The notes beneath the pieces are model-generated. The model had not been told where the DNA came from. It did no database searches and was given only the letters and a program-made list of their open reading frames with translations. The position numbers and the translations under genes are program-made. 64,000 nt of DNA from Terrimonas sp937888905 (GTDB lineage Bacteria; Bacteroidota; Bacteroidia; Chitinophagales; Chitinophagaceae), in the NCBI GenBank assembly GCA_937888905.1, contig CALATA010000001.1:558001-622000 (forward strand). Direction: 5' to 3'. Of this stretch, positions 25,117 through 33,521 are shown piece by piece; position 1 is the stretch's first letter; every line of letters begins with the position of its first letter.

Positions 25117-26820
25117 ATGAAAATCGCACTGGCACAGCAAAATTATCATGTCGGAAATTTTGACCGCAACGTAGACAAAATACTGGAGGGCATCCGTTGG
25201 GCAAAAGAGCAAGGGGCCGAGCTCGTGGTCTTTTCCGAACTGTGTATCTGTGGTTACCCGCCGCGCGATTTTCTGGAGTTTACTGATTTTATCAATCAGT
25301 GTTATGCCGCAGTAGACAGAGTGCGCGAAGCGGCTGATACCATCGGCGTATTGATCGGCGCACCCGCCCGCAACGAACGCCCCGAAGGCAAAGACCTTTT
25401 CAATGCCGCTTTTTTTCTCTATGAAAAGGAAATAAAAGCTACGATTCACAAAACGCTGCTGCCTAACTACGACGTCTTCGATGAATACCGCTACTTCGAA
25501 CCCGCTTTCGACTGGCAGGTGATTACTTTCAAAGGACATAAACTCGCCGTTACTATTTGTGAAGATATCTGGAACATGGGCGACAATCCGCTTTATCGCG
25601 TGACGCCGATGGAACAACTCATCCGGTTCCAACCCGATGTGATGATCAATCTTTCCGCCTCTCCTTACAATTATGCACAGGATGTGGTGCGTAACAGTCT
25701 TGTGAAAGCCCATACACAGAAGTACCATCTTCCAATGTTTTACTGCAATACGGTCGGTTCTCAAACCGAGATCGTATTTGACGGAGGAAGTCTCGTGTAT
25801 GATGCTGCCGGAAAACAGGTGGCCGAAATGAAATATTTCGAAGAAGATTACCAGGTCTTTGACCTCGATAAGATCCGCACTACATCAACCGAACCCGTTA
25901 CAGATGCGGGGCCTGTTTATTTTTCGGCGATGGATGTGGGAGTGGGTACAGACACGCTATCCTATTTAACCGGCGAAAAAAATATCGAGGAAATCTATCA
26001 CGCGCTTGTGCTCGGCATCCGCGATTATTTTGAAAAAATGGGTTTCAAAAAAGCCATTCTCGGTTCTTCCGGCGGTATCGACAGCGCGGTCACGCTGGCT
26101 TTGGCGGTGGAAGCTTTGGGCGCGGAAAATGTACGCGCCATCCTGATGCCTTCGCAATATTCCAGCGGGCATTCGGTATCGGATGCGGAGCAACTCAGCA
26201 AAAACCTGAACAACCCGTACGATATCATTCCGATCAAAAATATTTATGAAACATTTTTGCAGGAACTGAAACCCGTATTCGGTGATCTTCCCTTCAGTCT
26301 CGCGGAGGAAAATATCCAGAGTCGCAGCCGCGGCAACCTGCTCATGGCCATCGCCAATAAGTTTTCTTATATCCTGCTCAACACTTCCAATAAAAGTGAA
26401 CTGGCAACGGGCTATGGTACCTTGTACGGCGATATGGCCGGCGGCCTGAGCGTATTGGGCGACGTATACAAAACGCAGGTCTTTGCCCTGGCGCGTTATA
26501 TTAACCGCGATAAAGAAATCATTCCCGAACACATCATTATCAAACCGCCTTCGGCGGAATTACGCCCCAATCAAAAAGACAGCGACAGCCTGCCCGAATA
26601 CGATATTCTCGACAGCGTATTGTACGAATACATCGAGCGCCGCCAGGGACCAAAGGAAATTATCGCCAAAGGTTTTGAACCCCCACTGGTCACGCGCATT
26701 CTGAAGCTCGTTAATACCAATGAGTATAAACGAAACCAGTTCTGCCCCATCATCCGCGTAAGCATGAAAGCATTCGGAATCGGACGCAGGGTGCCGATCG
26801 TAGGGAAATATCTCTCGTAA
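25117..26820 (+). CDS. nadE: Glutamine-dependent NAD+ synthetase
   Basis: This 567-residue enzyme amidates nicotinate adenine dinucleotide to NAD. The N-terminal nitrilase-type glutaminase domain (about residues 1-250) has the catalytic triad in FSELCICGYPP (Glu), HKTLLPNYDVFDEYRYF (Lys) and AVTICEDIW (Cys), so it should use glutamine. The synthetase domain (about 290-567) has the ATP-binding SSGGIDSAV loop, ILMPSQYSS, ALANTSNKSELATGYGTLYGDMAGG-type sequence and KPPSAELRPNQKDSDSLP. It is full length and has its own promoter. With nadC nearby, two NAD-synthesis steps are within 6 kb. Confidence 0.96.
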   Translation: MKIALAQQNYHVGNFDRNVDKILEGIRWAKEQGAELVVFSELCICGYPPRDFLEFTDFINQCYAAVDRVREAADTIGVLIGAPARNERPEGKDLFNAAFFLYEKEIKATIHKTLLPNYDVFDEYRYFEPAFDWQVITFKGHKLAVTICEDIWNMGDNPLYRVTPMEQLIRFQPDVMINLSASPYNYAQDVVRNSLVKAHTQKYHLPMFYCNTVGSQTEIVFDGGSLVYDAAGKQVAEMKYFEEDYQVFDLDKIRTTSTEPVTDAGPVYFSAMDVGVGTDTLSYLTGEKNIEEIYHALVLGIRDYFEKMGFKKAILGSSGGIDSAVTLALAVEALGAENVRAILMPSQYSSGHSVSDAEQLSKNLNNPYDIIPIKNIYETFLQELKPVFGDLPFSLAEENIQSRSRGNLLMAIANKFSYILLNTSNKSELATGYGTLYGDMAGGLSVLGDVYKTQVFALARYINRDKEIIPEHIIIKPPSAELRPNQKDSDSLPEYDILDSVLYEYIERRQGPKEIIAKGFEPPLVTRILKLVNTNEYKRNQFCPIIRVSMKAFGIGRRVPIVGKYLS

Positions 26821-26928
26821 ATTTTGGTTTTCAAGCGATAAAAGATGCAATTTTTATCGCCACTCGTCATATCGGCAGATAATTTGCAGAGCTTAGTTCG
26901 TATTTTGTAGCACCATTAAAGGAGAACT

Positions 26929-27930
26929 ATGCTAAAAACCGCTGAAGATATCCGCCAGCTGAATGAACGCATCAGCCAGGCGGGGCAGTTTACCGACAAA
27001 TTAAGAAATGAAGTAGGACATGTGATCGTAGGCCAGAGCCATATGCTCGACCGCCTGCTGATTGGCTTGCTGAGCAACGGACACGTATTGCTGGAAGGTG
27101 TGCCGGGTCTGGCCAAGACCCTTACCATCAAATCGCTGGCTACGGCCATCCATGCACAGTTCAGCCGTATACAGTTTACGCCCGATCTGCTTCCTGCCGA
27201 CGTGATCGGTACGCTGATCTACAACCAGCAACGCAATGAATTTGTGGTACGCAAAGGTCCCATCTTCGCCAACTTCATCCTGGCAGATGAGATCAACCGC
27301 GCCCCGGCCAAAGTGCAATCTGCTTTGCTCGAAGCGATGCAGGAACGGCAGGTGACCATTGGCGACACCACTTTCAAACTCGAAGAACCTTTTCTCGTAC
27401 TGGCCACACAAAACCCGCTCGACCAGGAAGGAACCTACCCCTTGCCCGAAGCGCAGGTGGACCGTTTCATCATGAAAGTAGTGGTGGATTATCCCACCAT
27501 GAGTGAAGAGCAGATGATCCTTCGCCAGAATGTGTCGGGTGCTAAATCGGAACCGGTACGCCAGGTGGTAACGACGCAGGAAGTACTGCATGCAAAAGAC
27601 CTGGTACGCCAGATCTACATGGACGAAAAAATTGAACAATACATTCTCGATATCGTTTTTGCTACGCGCCGGCCGGGCCAATATCAATTGGATAAACTCG
27701 CTCCGCTGATCTCTTACGGAGCTTCTCCGCGCGGCAGCATCAACCTCGCACTGGCCGCCAAAGCCCAGGCATTCCTCAACAAACGCGGATTTGTGATCCC
27801 CGAAGATGTACGCAGCATCAGCCATGATGTATTGCGTCACCGTATCGGACTCACCTATGAAGCCGAAGCGGAAAACCTGAAAGTGGAAGATGTGATCGAA
27901 GAGGTGCTCAAAAAAGTAAACGTTCCTTAA
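26929..27930 (+). CDS. MoxR-type AAA ATPase
   Basis: This 333-residue cytoplasmic AAA+ ATPase belongs to the MoxR family, chaperone-like ATPases that work with von Willebrand factor A proteins. Walker A is GVPGLAKT (about residue 58), Walker B with sensor sequence is ILADEINRAPAKVQSALLEAMQE (in pieces, about 118), and FLVLATQNPLDQEGTYPLPEAQVDRF is the family core. A strong AGGAG ribosome-binding site precedes the ATG. The stop overlaps the DUF58 start by one base (TAATG), so the genes are coupled. It heads the Bat-type operon through batA. Confidence 0.94.
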   Translation: MLKTAEDIRQLNERISQAGQFTDKLRNEVGHVIVGQSHMLDRLLIGLLSNGHVLLEGVPGLAKTLTIKSLATAIHAQFSRIQFTPDLLPADVIGTLIYNQQRNEFVVRKGPIFANFILADEINRAPAKVQSALLEAMQERQVTIGDTTFKLEEPFLVLATQNPLDQEGTYPLPEAQVDRFIMKVVVDYPTMSEEQMILRQNVSGAKSEPVRQVVTTQEVLHAKDLVRQIYMDEKIEQYILDIVFATRRPGQYQLDKLAPLISYGASPRGSINLALAAKAQAFLNKRGFVIPEDVRSISHDVLRHRIGLTYEAEAENLKVEDVIEEVLKKVNVP

Positions 27931-28802
27931 TGCTCGAGACCGCCGATATCATTAAGAAGGTGCGGCTGCTCGAATTGCGTAGCCGCAAACTGGCCAGCGA
28001 TGTATTCAGTGGTGAATACCACAGCGCCTTTAAAGGCAAGGGTATGTCGTTTAAAGAAGTGCGCGAGTATGCCGCGGGTGATGATATCCGTTTTATCGAC
28101 TGGAATGTATCGGCACGTTTTGGTCATCCGTTCAGCAAAGTATTTGAAGAAGAACGCGAACTTACCGTGATGCTGCTCGTGGATATAAGTCTCAGCACCA
28201 ACTTCGGAACCGTCTACGCCCGCAAGCGCGACCTGGCAACAGAGCTCGCCGCCGTGCTTGCTTTTTCCGCCGTCAACAATGGCGATAAAATCGGGGTAAT
28301 TTTTTACAGTGATAAAGTAGAAGGATATATTCCGCCAAAAAAAGGAAGACAACACGCTTTATATATTGTGAGGCAGTTACTCACCAAAGAACCGGTGGGC
28401 AAAGGCACGGAAGTGACGCAGGCATTGCGTTATTTCACCAATGCCACACGCCAGGTAAGTATCGCATTTGTGTTGAGCGATTTCCTGGATGGCGTATACG
28501 AGGATGCCTTGCGCGTGGCCTCTAAAAAGCATGATATCATTGGTTTGAAATTGTACGACCACATGGATATGGAATTGCCGGCCGCGGGATTGATGGAGGT
28601 ACAGGACGCTGAAACGGGAGAAAGGAGAATAATTGACAGCAGCAGCAAATACGTACGGTATCAATACCAGCAGGAATTTTTCAAAGCGACCGAATACGCT
28701 ACACAAACATTCAGAAAAGCAGGTGCAGATCTGCTGCATGTAAAGACAGGCGATGATTATGTAAAAGTATTGCAACGGTTTTTTCTCAGCCGTCATCGCT
28801 GA
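27930..28802 (+). CDS. DUF58 protein of the Bat operon
   Basis: This 290-residue cytoplasmic protein is a DUF58 family member, whose core motif REYAAGDDIRFIDWNVSARFG is present near residue 48. DUF58 proteins carry a degenerate von Willebrand A-like fold and always sit beside MoxR ATPases, of which they are thought to be partners. Here LLVDISLSTNF replaces the DxSxS metal-site motif with a partly preserved DISLS. It is coupled to moxR through TAATG and followed by the next gene after 16 bases. Confidence 0.92.
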   Translation: MLETADIIKKVRLLELRSRKLASDVFSGEYHSAFKGKGMSFKEVREYAAGDDIRFIDWNVSARFGHPFSKVFEEERELTVMLLVDISLSTNFGTVYARKRDLATELAAVLAFSAVNNGDKIGVIFYSDKVEGYIPPKKGRQHALYIVRQLLTKEPVGKGTEVTQALRYFTNATRQVSIAFVLSDFLDGVYEDALRVASKKHDIIGLKLYDHMDMELPAAGLMEVQDAETGERRIIDSSSKYVRYQYQQEFFKATEYATQTFRKAGADLLHVKTGDDYVKVLQRFFLSRHR

Positions 28803-28818
28803 CCGTTGTACGAATAAA

Positions 28819-29769
28819 ATGAAGCGGCTATTTATCCATATATTTTTGACGGGCTTCCTGCTGGCAGGTGCTGTTGCTGTGCGGGCACAACAAGCCACTC
28901 GCGTCAAAGCATCGGTCGATAAAAGCAAGATCATGATCGGAGAGCCGTTCACGCTCACACTCGAAGCAGAGATCCCGGTTAATGAACCCATCCGCTTTTT
29001 TTCCATCGATACCATTCCGCATTTTGAATTTTTACAAAAAGGAAAAACAGACACTGCCGATAAGGGCGGCGGCACCGTGTTGCGCCAGGAACTGCAACTG
29101 ACAAGTTTTGATTCCGGCGCCTGGGTTATTCCCGCCATGGTTTTGTCTGCCGGCATTGCCACCGATAGCCTACCGGTTGATGTCACATTCAGCGACCCTT
29201 TTAATCCCGAGGCGCCTTACAATCCCATACACGATATCCTCGATGCCGAACCCGTAAAAGAATCTGCGGATCCGACATGGTTGTGGTATCTCGGAGGCAG
29301 TGTATTGTTGCTGATCATTTTACTCTGGTATTTCCTGAGCAGGCGCAAACCGGCACCGGCAAAACCGGCAGTGGTGCTGACGCCGTATGAAAAAGCTATT
29401 GAGGCATTACAACGGTTGAAGCAGTCGTCAACAGACAGCAGGAACTATCATATTACGCTGGGAGAACTATTCCGCAGTTATGTGTCGGAACGCCGGCAAT
29501 TGCCCACGTTGCAGCAAACAACAGACGAAGTAATGCGGCAATTGAAAGGAACAGGTCTGCCCGAAGAAGCGGCTCGCCGTTTATCACAGGCCTTGTTGCT
29601 GGGCGACTTTGTGAAATTTGCACGCTATCAGCCAACGGCGGAAGAAAATCAGTTTAGCATCGAAGCGGTGGGAAATGCCATCGACGAATTGGAAAATGAA
29701 ACACGGCGTGAAGAAGCGATACGCGCGCAACAAGAACTGGCACAAAAAAGCGGAAAGCCTTCACGATAG
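28819..29769 (+). CDS. BatD-like/DUF4381-type membrane protein
   Basis: This 316-residue protein has a signal peptide (HIFLTGFLLAGAVAVRAQ), a periplasmic beta-rich domain (about residues 25-145; VKASVDKSKIMIGEPFTLTLEAEIP in pieces, typical of BatD-like beta-sandwiches), one transmembrane helix (about 155-172, WYLGGSVLLLIILLWYFL) and a cytoplasmic tail (about 180-316) rich in charged helices. It occupies the usual place between DUF58 and BatA in Bacteroidota Bat operons. A role in envelope assembly or stress with MoxR is inferred from context only. Confidence 0.8.
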   Translation: MKRLFIHIFLTGFLLAGAVAVRAQQATRVKASVDKSKIMIGEPFTLTLEAEIPVNEPIRFFSIDTIPHFEFLQKGKTDTADKGGGTVLRQELQLTSFDSGAWVIPAMVLSAGIATDSLPVDVTFSDPFNPEAPYNPIHDILDAEPVKESADPTWLWYLGGSVLLLIILLWYFLSRRKPAPAKPAVVLTPYEKAIEALQRLKQSSTDSRNYHITLGELFRSYVSERRQLPTLQQTTDEVMRQLKGTGLPEEAARRLSQALLLGDFVKFARYQPTAEENQFSIEAVGNAIDELENETRREEAIRAQQELAQKSGKPSR

Positions 29770-29772
29770 GTT

Positions 29773-30780
29773 ATGATATACGAATGGTTTAAAAATATCA
29801 CGTTTGCCTGGCCGGAGAATTTTATTCTTCTTGGCTTTATACCCTTTCTTACGTTCTGGTATCTGCGTCGCCATGCGCGCTCGCAGGCGGCCATGACTGT
29901 TTCCACCACACGTTTTTTAAATGTGAGATCTGCACGCAACCGCATGGTGCACTGGCCATTCATATTGCGTATGCTGGCTGTGGCTTGTATTATTGTAGCA
30001 TTGGCGCGTCCGCAGCACCGGAATGATTACGAGAAAACGGAAGGTGAAGGCATCGATATCATGTTGTGCATGGACGTGAGCGGTAGCATGGGTGATCCAG
30101 ATATTCCGCCCTCACGCATCGAAGCGGCAAAAGCGGTTGCCGAAGAATTTGTTACCAATCGTCCTGTCGATCGCATCGGCCTGGTGATTTTCTCGGGAGA
30201 AAGTTTTACCAAATGTCCCATTACCCCGGATCACAATACATTAATTACACAGATCCGTTCGCTCGAATTGCGCGATGGTGGTTACCTGGCACAGGGTACG
30301 CTGATCGGTGAAGGTTTGGCTACGGCCGTCGATCGCATTTCTTCCAGTCCTTCTAAGAGCCGCGTGATCATTTTACTGACCGATGGTAAAGAAGACGCGC
30401 CGGACACGCGGTTGATCGATCCGCTGACGGCATTGGAAATCGCGAAAGCCAAGCAGGTGAAGGTATATACGATCGGAATGGGATTGGGCGCTTCGTCTGC
30501 CGAAGATATCGGCGGCGGTCCGCGTGCATCAGACGATTTTTTGGATGAAGGTTTATTGCAGAAAATTGCAACCGAAACCGGCGGACGGTTTTTCCGTGCA
30601 CGGGATAAAGACGGATTGAGTACCATCTATGCATTGATCGATAAACTCGAAAAATCGAAAGTTGAAATCATACGGTATAAAAAAATAGAAGATAAATTTC
30701 ATCTGCTGATCCTGGGCGCACTCGCGTTTTTGTTATTGGAAATGGTGCTTCGCACCACTATATTGAAAAAATTCCCCTGA
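29773..30780 (+). CDS. batA: BatA-type von Willebrand factor A membrane protein
   Basis: This 335-residue inner-membrane protein has helices near residues 15-32 and 62-78, a von Willebrand factor A domain (about 90-290) and a C-terminal helix (about 308-328). The metal-ion site motif is intact: MDVSGSMGD (DxSxS), with ILLTDGKEDAPD further on. It matches BatA, named for aerotolerance in Bacteroides. It follows the previous gene after 3 bases. batB, batC and a full batD, which usually follow, are absent; rsgA comes next. Confidence 0.9.
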   Translation: MIYEWFKNITFAWPENFILLGFIPFLTFWYLRRHARSQAAMTVSTTRFLNVRSARNRMVHWPFILRMLAVACIIVALARPQHRNDYEKTEGEGIDIMLCMDVSGSMGDPDIPPSRIEAAKAVAEEFVTNRPVDRIGLVIFSGESFTKCPITPDHNTLITQIRSLELRDGGYLAQGTLIGEGLATAVDRISSSPSKSRVIILLTDGKEDAPDTRLIDPLTALEIAKAKQVKVYTIGMGLGASSAEDIGGGPRASDDFLDEGLLQKIATETGGRFFRARDKDGLSTIYALIDKLEKSKVEIIRYKKIEDKFHLLILGALAFLLLEMVLRTTILKKFP

Positions 30781-30815
30781 TGCGGTTAGCATTATAATCC
30801 TGATCTTCGCAGCGC

Positions 30816-31739
30816 ATGAAAGCACTAGTGTATAAATCCACCGGCAGTTGGTATACGGTCAAAGACGAGGCCGGTAAATGGTACCAGGCGCGTACAAAAG
30901 GTGTGCTCAAGCTGGATGATATTACCAGTACCAATCCTGTGGCCGTTGGCGACTGGGTGGAAATGGAAACCGAATCCACACAGGAAACTGCGGTCATCAG
31001 CGAGATCCACGAGCGGAATAATTATATCAATCGTCAGTCTCCCCGGCATAAGCACCAGCACCATATAGTAGCGGCCAATCTCGATCAGTCGGTACTGGTG
31101 GCCACTTTACGCGAACCGCGTACGTCGCAGGGATTCATTGACCGTTTCCTGGTGGCATCCGAAATGTATCATGTGCCTGCACTGCTGGTATTTAATAAAG
31201 TAGATCTCTATCGCGAAAAAGACTTCGACAAGTTTGCCGAATGGGAGGAAATGTACAGTGCCATCGGTTATAAAGTATTACTGGTAAGTACTGTTACCGG
31301 ACAGGGTATCGGTGAGCTGAAAGAATTGCTGCTCAACAAAACTTCGCTGATCAGCGGGCACAGTGGCGTAGGGAAATCGTCCATGCTGAATGTCATTTTC
31401 CCCGATAAAAATCTCAAGACACAAGGCGTAAGCGGCTGGAGTGGCAAAGGACAGCATACGACTACGTTTGCCGAAATGTATGACCTTCCTGAAGGTGGCC
31501 GCATCATCGATACGCCCGGTATGCGTGAGTTTGGATTGGTGGATGTGGAGAAGCAGGAGGTATCACATTATTTTCCTGAAATGCGCGAGCGGTTGTCGGG
31601 ATGCCAGTTCAATAATTGTCAGCACCTGAATGAACCGGGTTGCGCCATAAAAGAGGCTGTGGCGGAAGGGGAAATCAATATGGACCGCTATCTCAGTTAT
31701 GTTTCCATTGTGGAGACGCTGGAAGACAAAGGTTACTAA
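30816..31739 (+). CDS. rsgA: Ribosome small subunit-dependent GTPase A
   Basis: This 307-residue circularly permuted GTPase helps late 30S ribosome maturation. An N-terminal OB fold (residues 1-70) is followed by the GTPase motifs in permuted order: NKVDL (G4), GHSGVGKSS (G1, P-loop), and DTPGM (G3). The C-terminal zinc site is CQFNNCQHLNEPGC. All key residues are present and the length is usual. Its stop overlaps that of the convergent small gene by three bases. Confidence 0.96.
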   Translation: MKALVYKSTGSWYTVKDEAGKWYQARTKGVLKLDDITSTNPVAVGDWVEMETESTQETAVISEIHERNNYINRQSPRHKHQHHIVAANLDQSVLVATLREPRTSQGFIDRFLVASEMYHVPALLVFNKVDLYREKDFDKFAEWEEMYSAIGYKVLLVSTVTGQGIGELKELLLNKTSLISGHSGVGKSSMLNVIFPDKNLKTQGVSGWSGKGQHTTTFAEMYDLPEGGRIIDTPGMREFGLVDVEKQEVSHYFPEMRERLSGCQFNNCQHLNEPGCAIKEAVAEGEINMDRYLSYVSIVETLEDKGY

Positions 31740-32059
31740 ACGCGCGCAGAACGCGCGTCCAATGTTGCTTTCAACACGGTTGCAAAATCTTCCACCGCTT
31801 TATTGTCTTTGGGTGCGGCCGCGTCGTTTTTGCTTGGAAAAACAGTAATGCCTGTGTAAATGCTGTATTGAAGGGTGAGATCATGCCCTTTGAATCGGAA
31901 AGCCCAGTTGAGGCTGTCGAAATCATCTTCTTTGCTCACAAATTTGATATGCATATCCTGGTTGAGGATATCGGCGGTGCGGTAAAATTCGCGGAGGGTG
32001 CCGTCATCGGTGATGAGGGCTTCTGTGTATCCCAGTTCGGTTCGCAGGGTAAGGGGCAT
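31736..32059 (-). CDS. Hypothetical protein, 107 residues
   Basis: I do not recognise this protein. It is soluble, starts MPLTLRTELGYTEALITDDG, has alternating strand and helix segments (IKFVSKEDDFDSLNWAFRF in pieces; LTLQYSIYTGITVF), and ends with a charged helix and LDARSARV. There is no signal peptide or membrane segment. It is convergent with rsgA, overlapping stops. A 7-base GC hairpin ACGCGCG/CGCGCGT (31740-31758) sits inside its last codons and may serve rsgA as a terminator. Confidence 0.65.
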   Translation of the reverse strand: MPLTLRTELGYTEALITDDGTLREFYRTADILNQDMHIKFVSKEDDFDSLNWAFRFKGHDLTLQYSIYTGITVFPSKNDAAAPKDNKAVEDFATVLKATLDARSARV

Positions 32060-32133
32060 GACGTAAAGATTTAAGGATGCAGGTACATCCTCAAAGACAG
32101 CGCGGTTCGCCGGAAAGCTGCATGAAGAAATTG

Positions 32134-32319
32134 TTATCCCCGGAACTTGGCTTTACGGGCTTTTTTCATCTCTTTGGAACTCATGTCGCCGGAAAGTACT
32201 TTTTCGGCACCCACGTTACGTCCATCGGTGGGGCAGCCGGAACCTTTCTTGAAAAGGGAACAGCGGGTGAGCAGCAGGGAGGCTGCGATCAGTACGGTAT
32301 AAAATCCAAGTTTTTTCAT
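32134..32319 (-). CDS. Small lipoprotein, 61 residues
   Basis: This short protein has a lipoprotein signal (MKKLGFYTVLIAASLLLTRC, Cys20) and a 41-residue mature tail with GSGCPTDGRNVGAEKVLSGD and a strongly basic end (KEMKKARKAKFRG). The frame extends upstream to 32496, but that part is repeat sequence; the ATG at 32319 gives the lipoprotein. The tail pattern CPTDGRNVGAEKV looks constrained, so I consider it a real gene. Function unknown; probably anchored in the envelope. Confidence 0.6.
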   Translation of the reverse strand: MKKLGFYTVLIAASLLLTRCSLFKKGSGCPTDGRNVGAEKVLSGDMSSKEMKKARKAKFRG

Positions 32320-32775
32320 GAGGGATACGAAGATACGATAATTCAGAAGTAAAAACGTGAATGGTGAATGGTGAATCGTCAATAGGTCAATCGGCGGCTG
32401 AGGCCGAAGTATCGGCCTCCCAAAGCCATACTGAATGGTGCCGCACGTTGTTGGTCTCCAGACCACAACTGTTCGGAAGATTTTAGAGGCTGTCAATCCG
32501 ACATCCCGCCACCGTTGGTCTCCAGACCAACGGACCTATACAAACTTGAGTCAGGTACGAAGTTGACCTTAACCTATCAAAAAAGCCTGACTCTTGCTTG
32601 TTGGTCGGGAGACCAACAAGGGCGCTAATTATTGGGTGGCTGAGGTTTTCGAAGCCAGTCGTCAATCGGTGAATAAGTGAATGATTTATAGTACATAACA
32701 GTGCTGGCTGGTTACTTAAAACTTATTACTTATAACTTAATCCCTTTTTGAATTTTGACTTTTTACTTTTGAATT
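32320..32775. repeat. Long composite repeat block with four hairpins
   Basis: These 456 bases have no gene. Contents: a GTGAATGGTGAATCGTCAATAGG-type array (32356-32393); hairpin GAGGCCGA/TCGGCCTC, loop AGTA (32400-32419); hairpin with TGGTC/GACCA core and GTTG/CAAC flanks, loop TCCA (32447-32469); perfect hairpin CCGTTGGTC/GACCAACGG, loop TCCA (32512-32533); perfect hairpin CTTGTTGGTC/GACCAACAAG, loop GGGA (32597-32620); then TCGTCAATCGGTGAATAAG (about 32659-32681), an ACTTAAAACTTATTACTTAT array (about 32714-32741) and a TTTTTGAATTTTGAC array (about 32749-32775) that touches the next stop codon. Confidence 0.8.
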
Positions 32776-33288
32776 CTACCTGAACCAGTCTGCGTATTTG
32801 ACGTAATTCTCTGCTATTCTGTTGATTTCGCCGCTGATCAGCTCCTGGGAAATGTCTTTCACTTTTTTGGCGGGCACGCCGGCATAGATGCTACCGGCTT
32901 CGCAGACGGTATTTTCTAAGACGACGGCACCAGCCGCAATGATGGTGTTGCTGTGTACTGTTACATTGTCCATCACCACCGCACGCATCCCGATCAGCAC
33001 ATTGTCATGAATAGTACAACCATGTACAATGGCGTGATGCCCGATAGAAACATTGTTGCCGATCGTTGTCCCAAACTTCTGATAAGTACAATGGATACAG
33101 GCGCCATCCTGCACATTCACTTTATTGCCCATGCGGATAAAGTTCACATCACCGCGGATAACGCCGTTGAACCACACCGAGCAGTCGTTGCCCATGACTA
33201 CATCACCCACGATGGTGCTGTTGGGAGCGAGAAAACAGTTGTCGCCGAATTGGGGAAGTTTACCTTCCACAGGAAGAATAAGTGCCAT
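32776..33288 (-). CDS. Gamma-carbonic anhydrase family protein
   Basis: This 170-residue left-handed beta-helix protein belongs to the gamma-carbonic anhydrase (YrdA/PaaY-like) group. Hexapeptide turns are visible through GDVVMGNDCSVWFNGVIRGD, IRMGNKVNVQDGACIHCT and NNVSIGHHAIVHGCTIHDN. Three metal-ligand histidines are present: His in GACIHC and two in GHHAIVHGC. The frame is open further upstream, through repeat sequence; the ATG at 33288 matches the family start. Real carbonic anhydrase activity varies within the family. It ends flush with the repeat block downstream. Confidence 0.9.
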   Translation of the reverse strand: MALILPVEGKLPQFGDNCFLAPNSTIVGDVVMGNDCSVWFNGVIRGDVNFIRMGNKVNVQDGACIHCTYQKFGTTIGNNVSIGHHAIVHGCTIHDNVLIGMRAVVMDNVTVHSNTIIAAGAVVLENTVCEAGSIYAGVPAKKVKDISQELISGEINRIAENYVKYADWFR

Positions 33289-33500
33289 GGATGCAAAATA
33301 AGCGAATAAGTGGTGAATAGTGAATGGTGAATAGTGAATCGTGATCCCGAAGTGTCGGGAGTCAATCGTCAATCGTGAATGAAGCACCCGCTCCCCTTGC
33401 CTTTCGAGAACCTCAAGGAGCAAGGGGGCCGGCTGTTTTACTTATAACTTACTACTTATAACTTACTACTTACTACTCTTACACCCTTATGCCTTACGCC
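33289..33500. repeat. Composite repeat block before the aminotransferase gene
   Basis: Parts: GTGGTGAATAGTGAATGG-type array (about 33310-33343); hairpin CCCGA/TCGGG, loop AGTG (33346-33359); TCAATCGTCAATCGTGAAT (33362-33380); hairpin CCCCTTGC/GCAAGGGG (33393-33400 with 33420-33427) with an inner GAG/CTC; a TTACTTATAACTTACTACTT array (about 33438-33478); and ACCCTTATGCCTTACGCC (33483-33500). It ends just before the promoter of the next gene. Confidence 0.78.
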
Positions 33501-33508
33501 TTCCACCG

Positions 33509-33516
33509 TATCTTTG
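33509..33516 (+). promoter_or_regulatory. -7 element for the class III aminotransferase gene
   Basis: TATCTTTG matches TAnnTTTG and ends five bases before the ATG at 33522, which indicates a very short leader and supports this start over the ATG at 33489. Confidence 0.6.
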
Positions 33517-33521
33517 TGGCA

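Noticed and set aside
32320..32496. N-terminal extension of the small lipoprotein
   Set aside because: It is repeat and hairpin sequence; the lipoprotein signal starts at 32319.
32400..32620. CRISPR-like array
   Set aside because: The hairpins are palindromic but the spacing (about 47, 65 and 85 bases) and unit lengths vary, units are not identical and no cas gene is near.
33289..33423. N-terminal extension of gamma-carbonic anhydrase
   Set aside because: It reads through the TGAAT array and a hairpin; family proteins start near the ATG at 33288.
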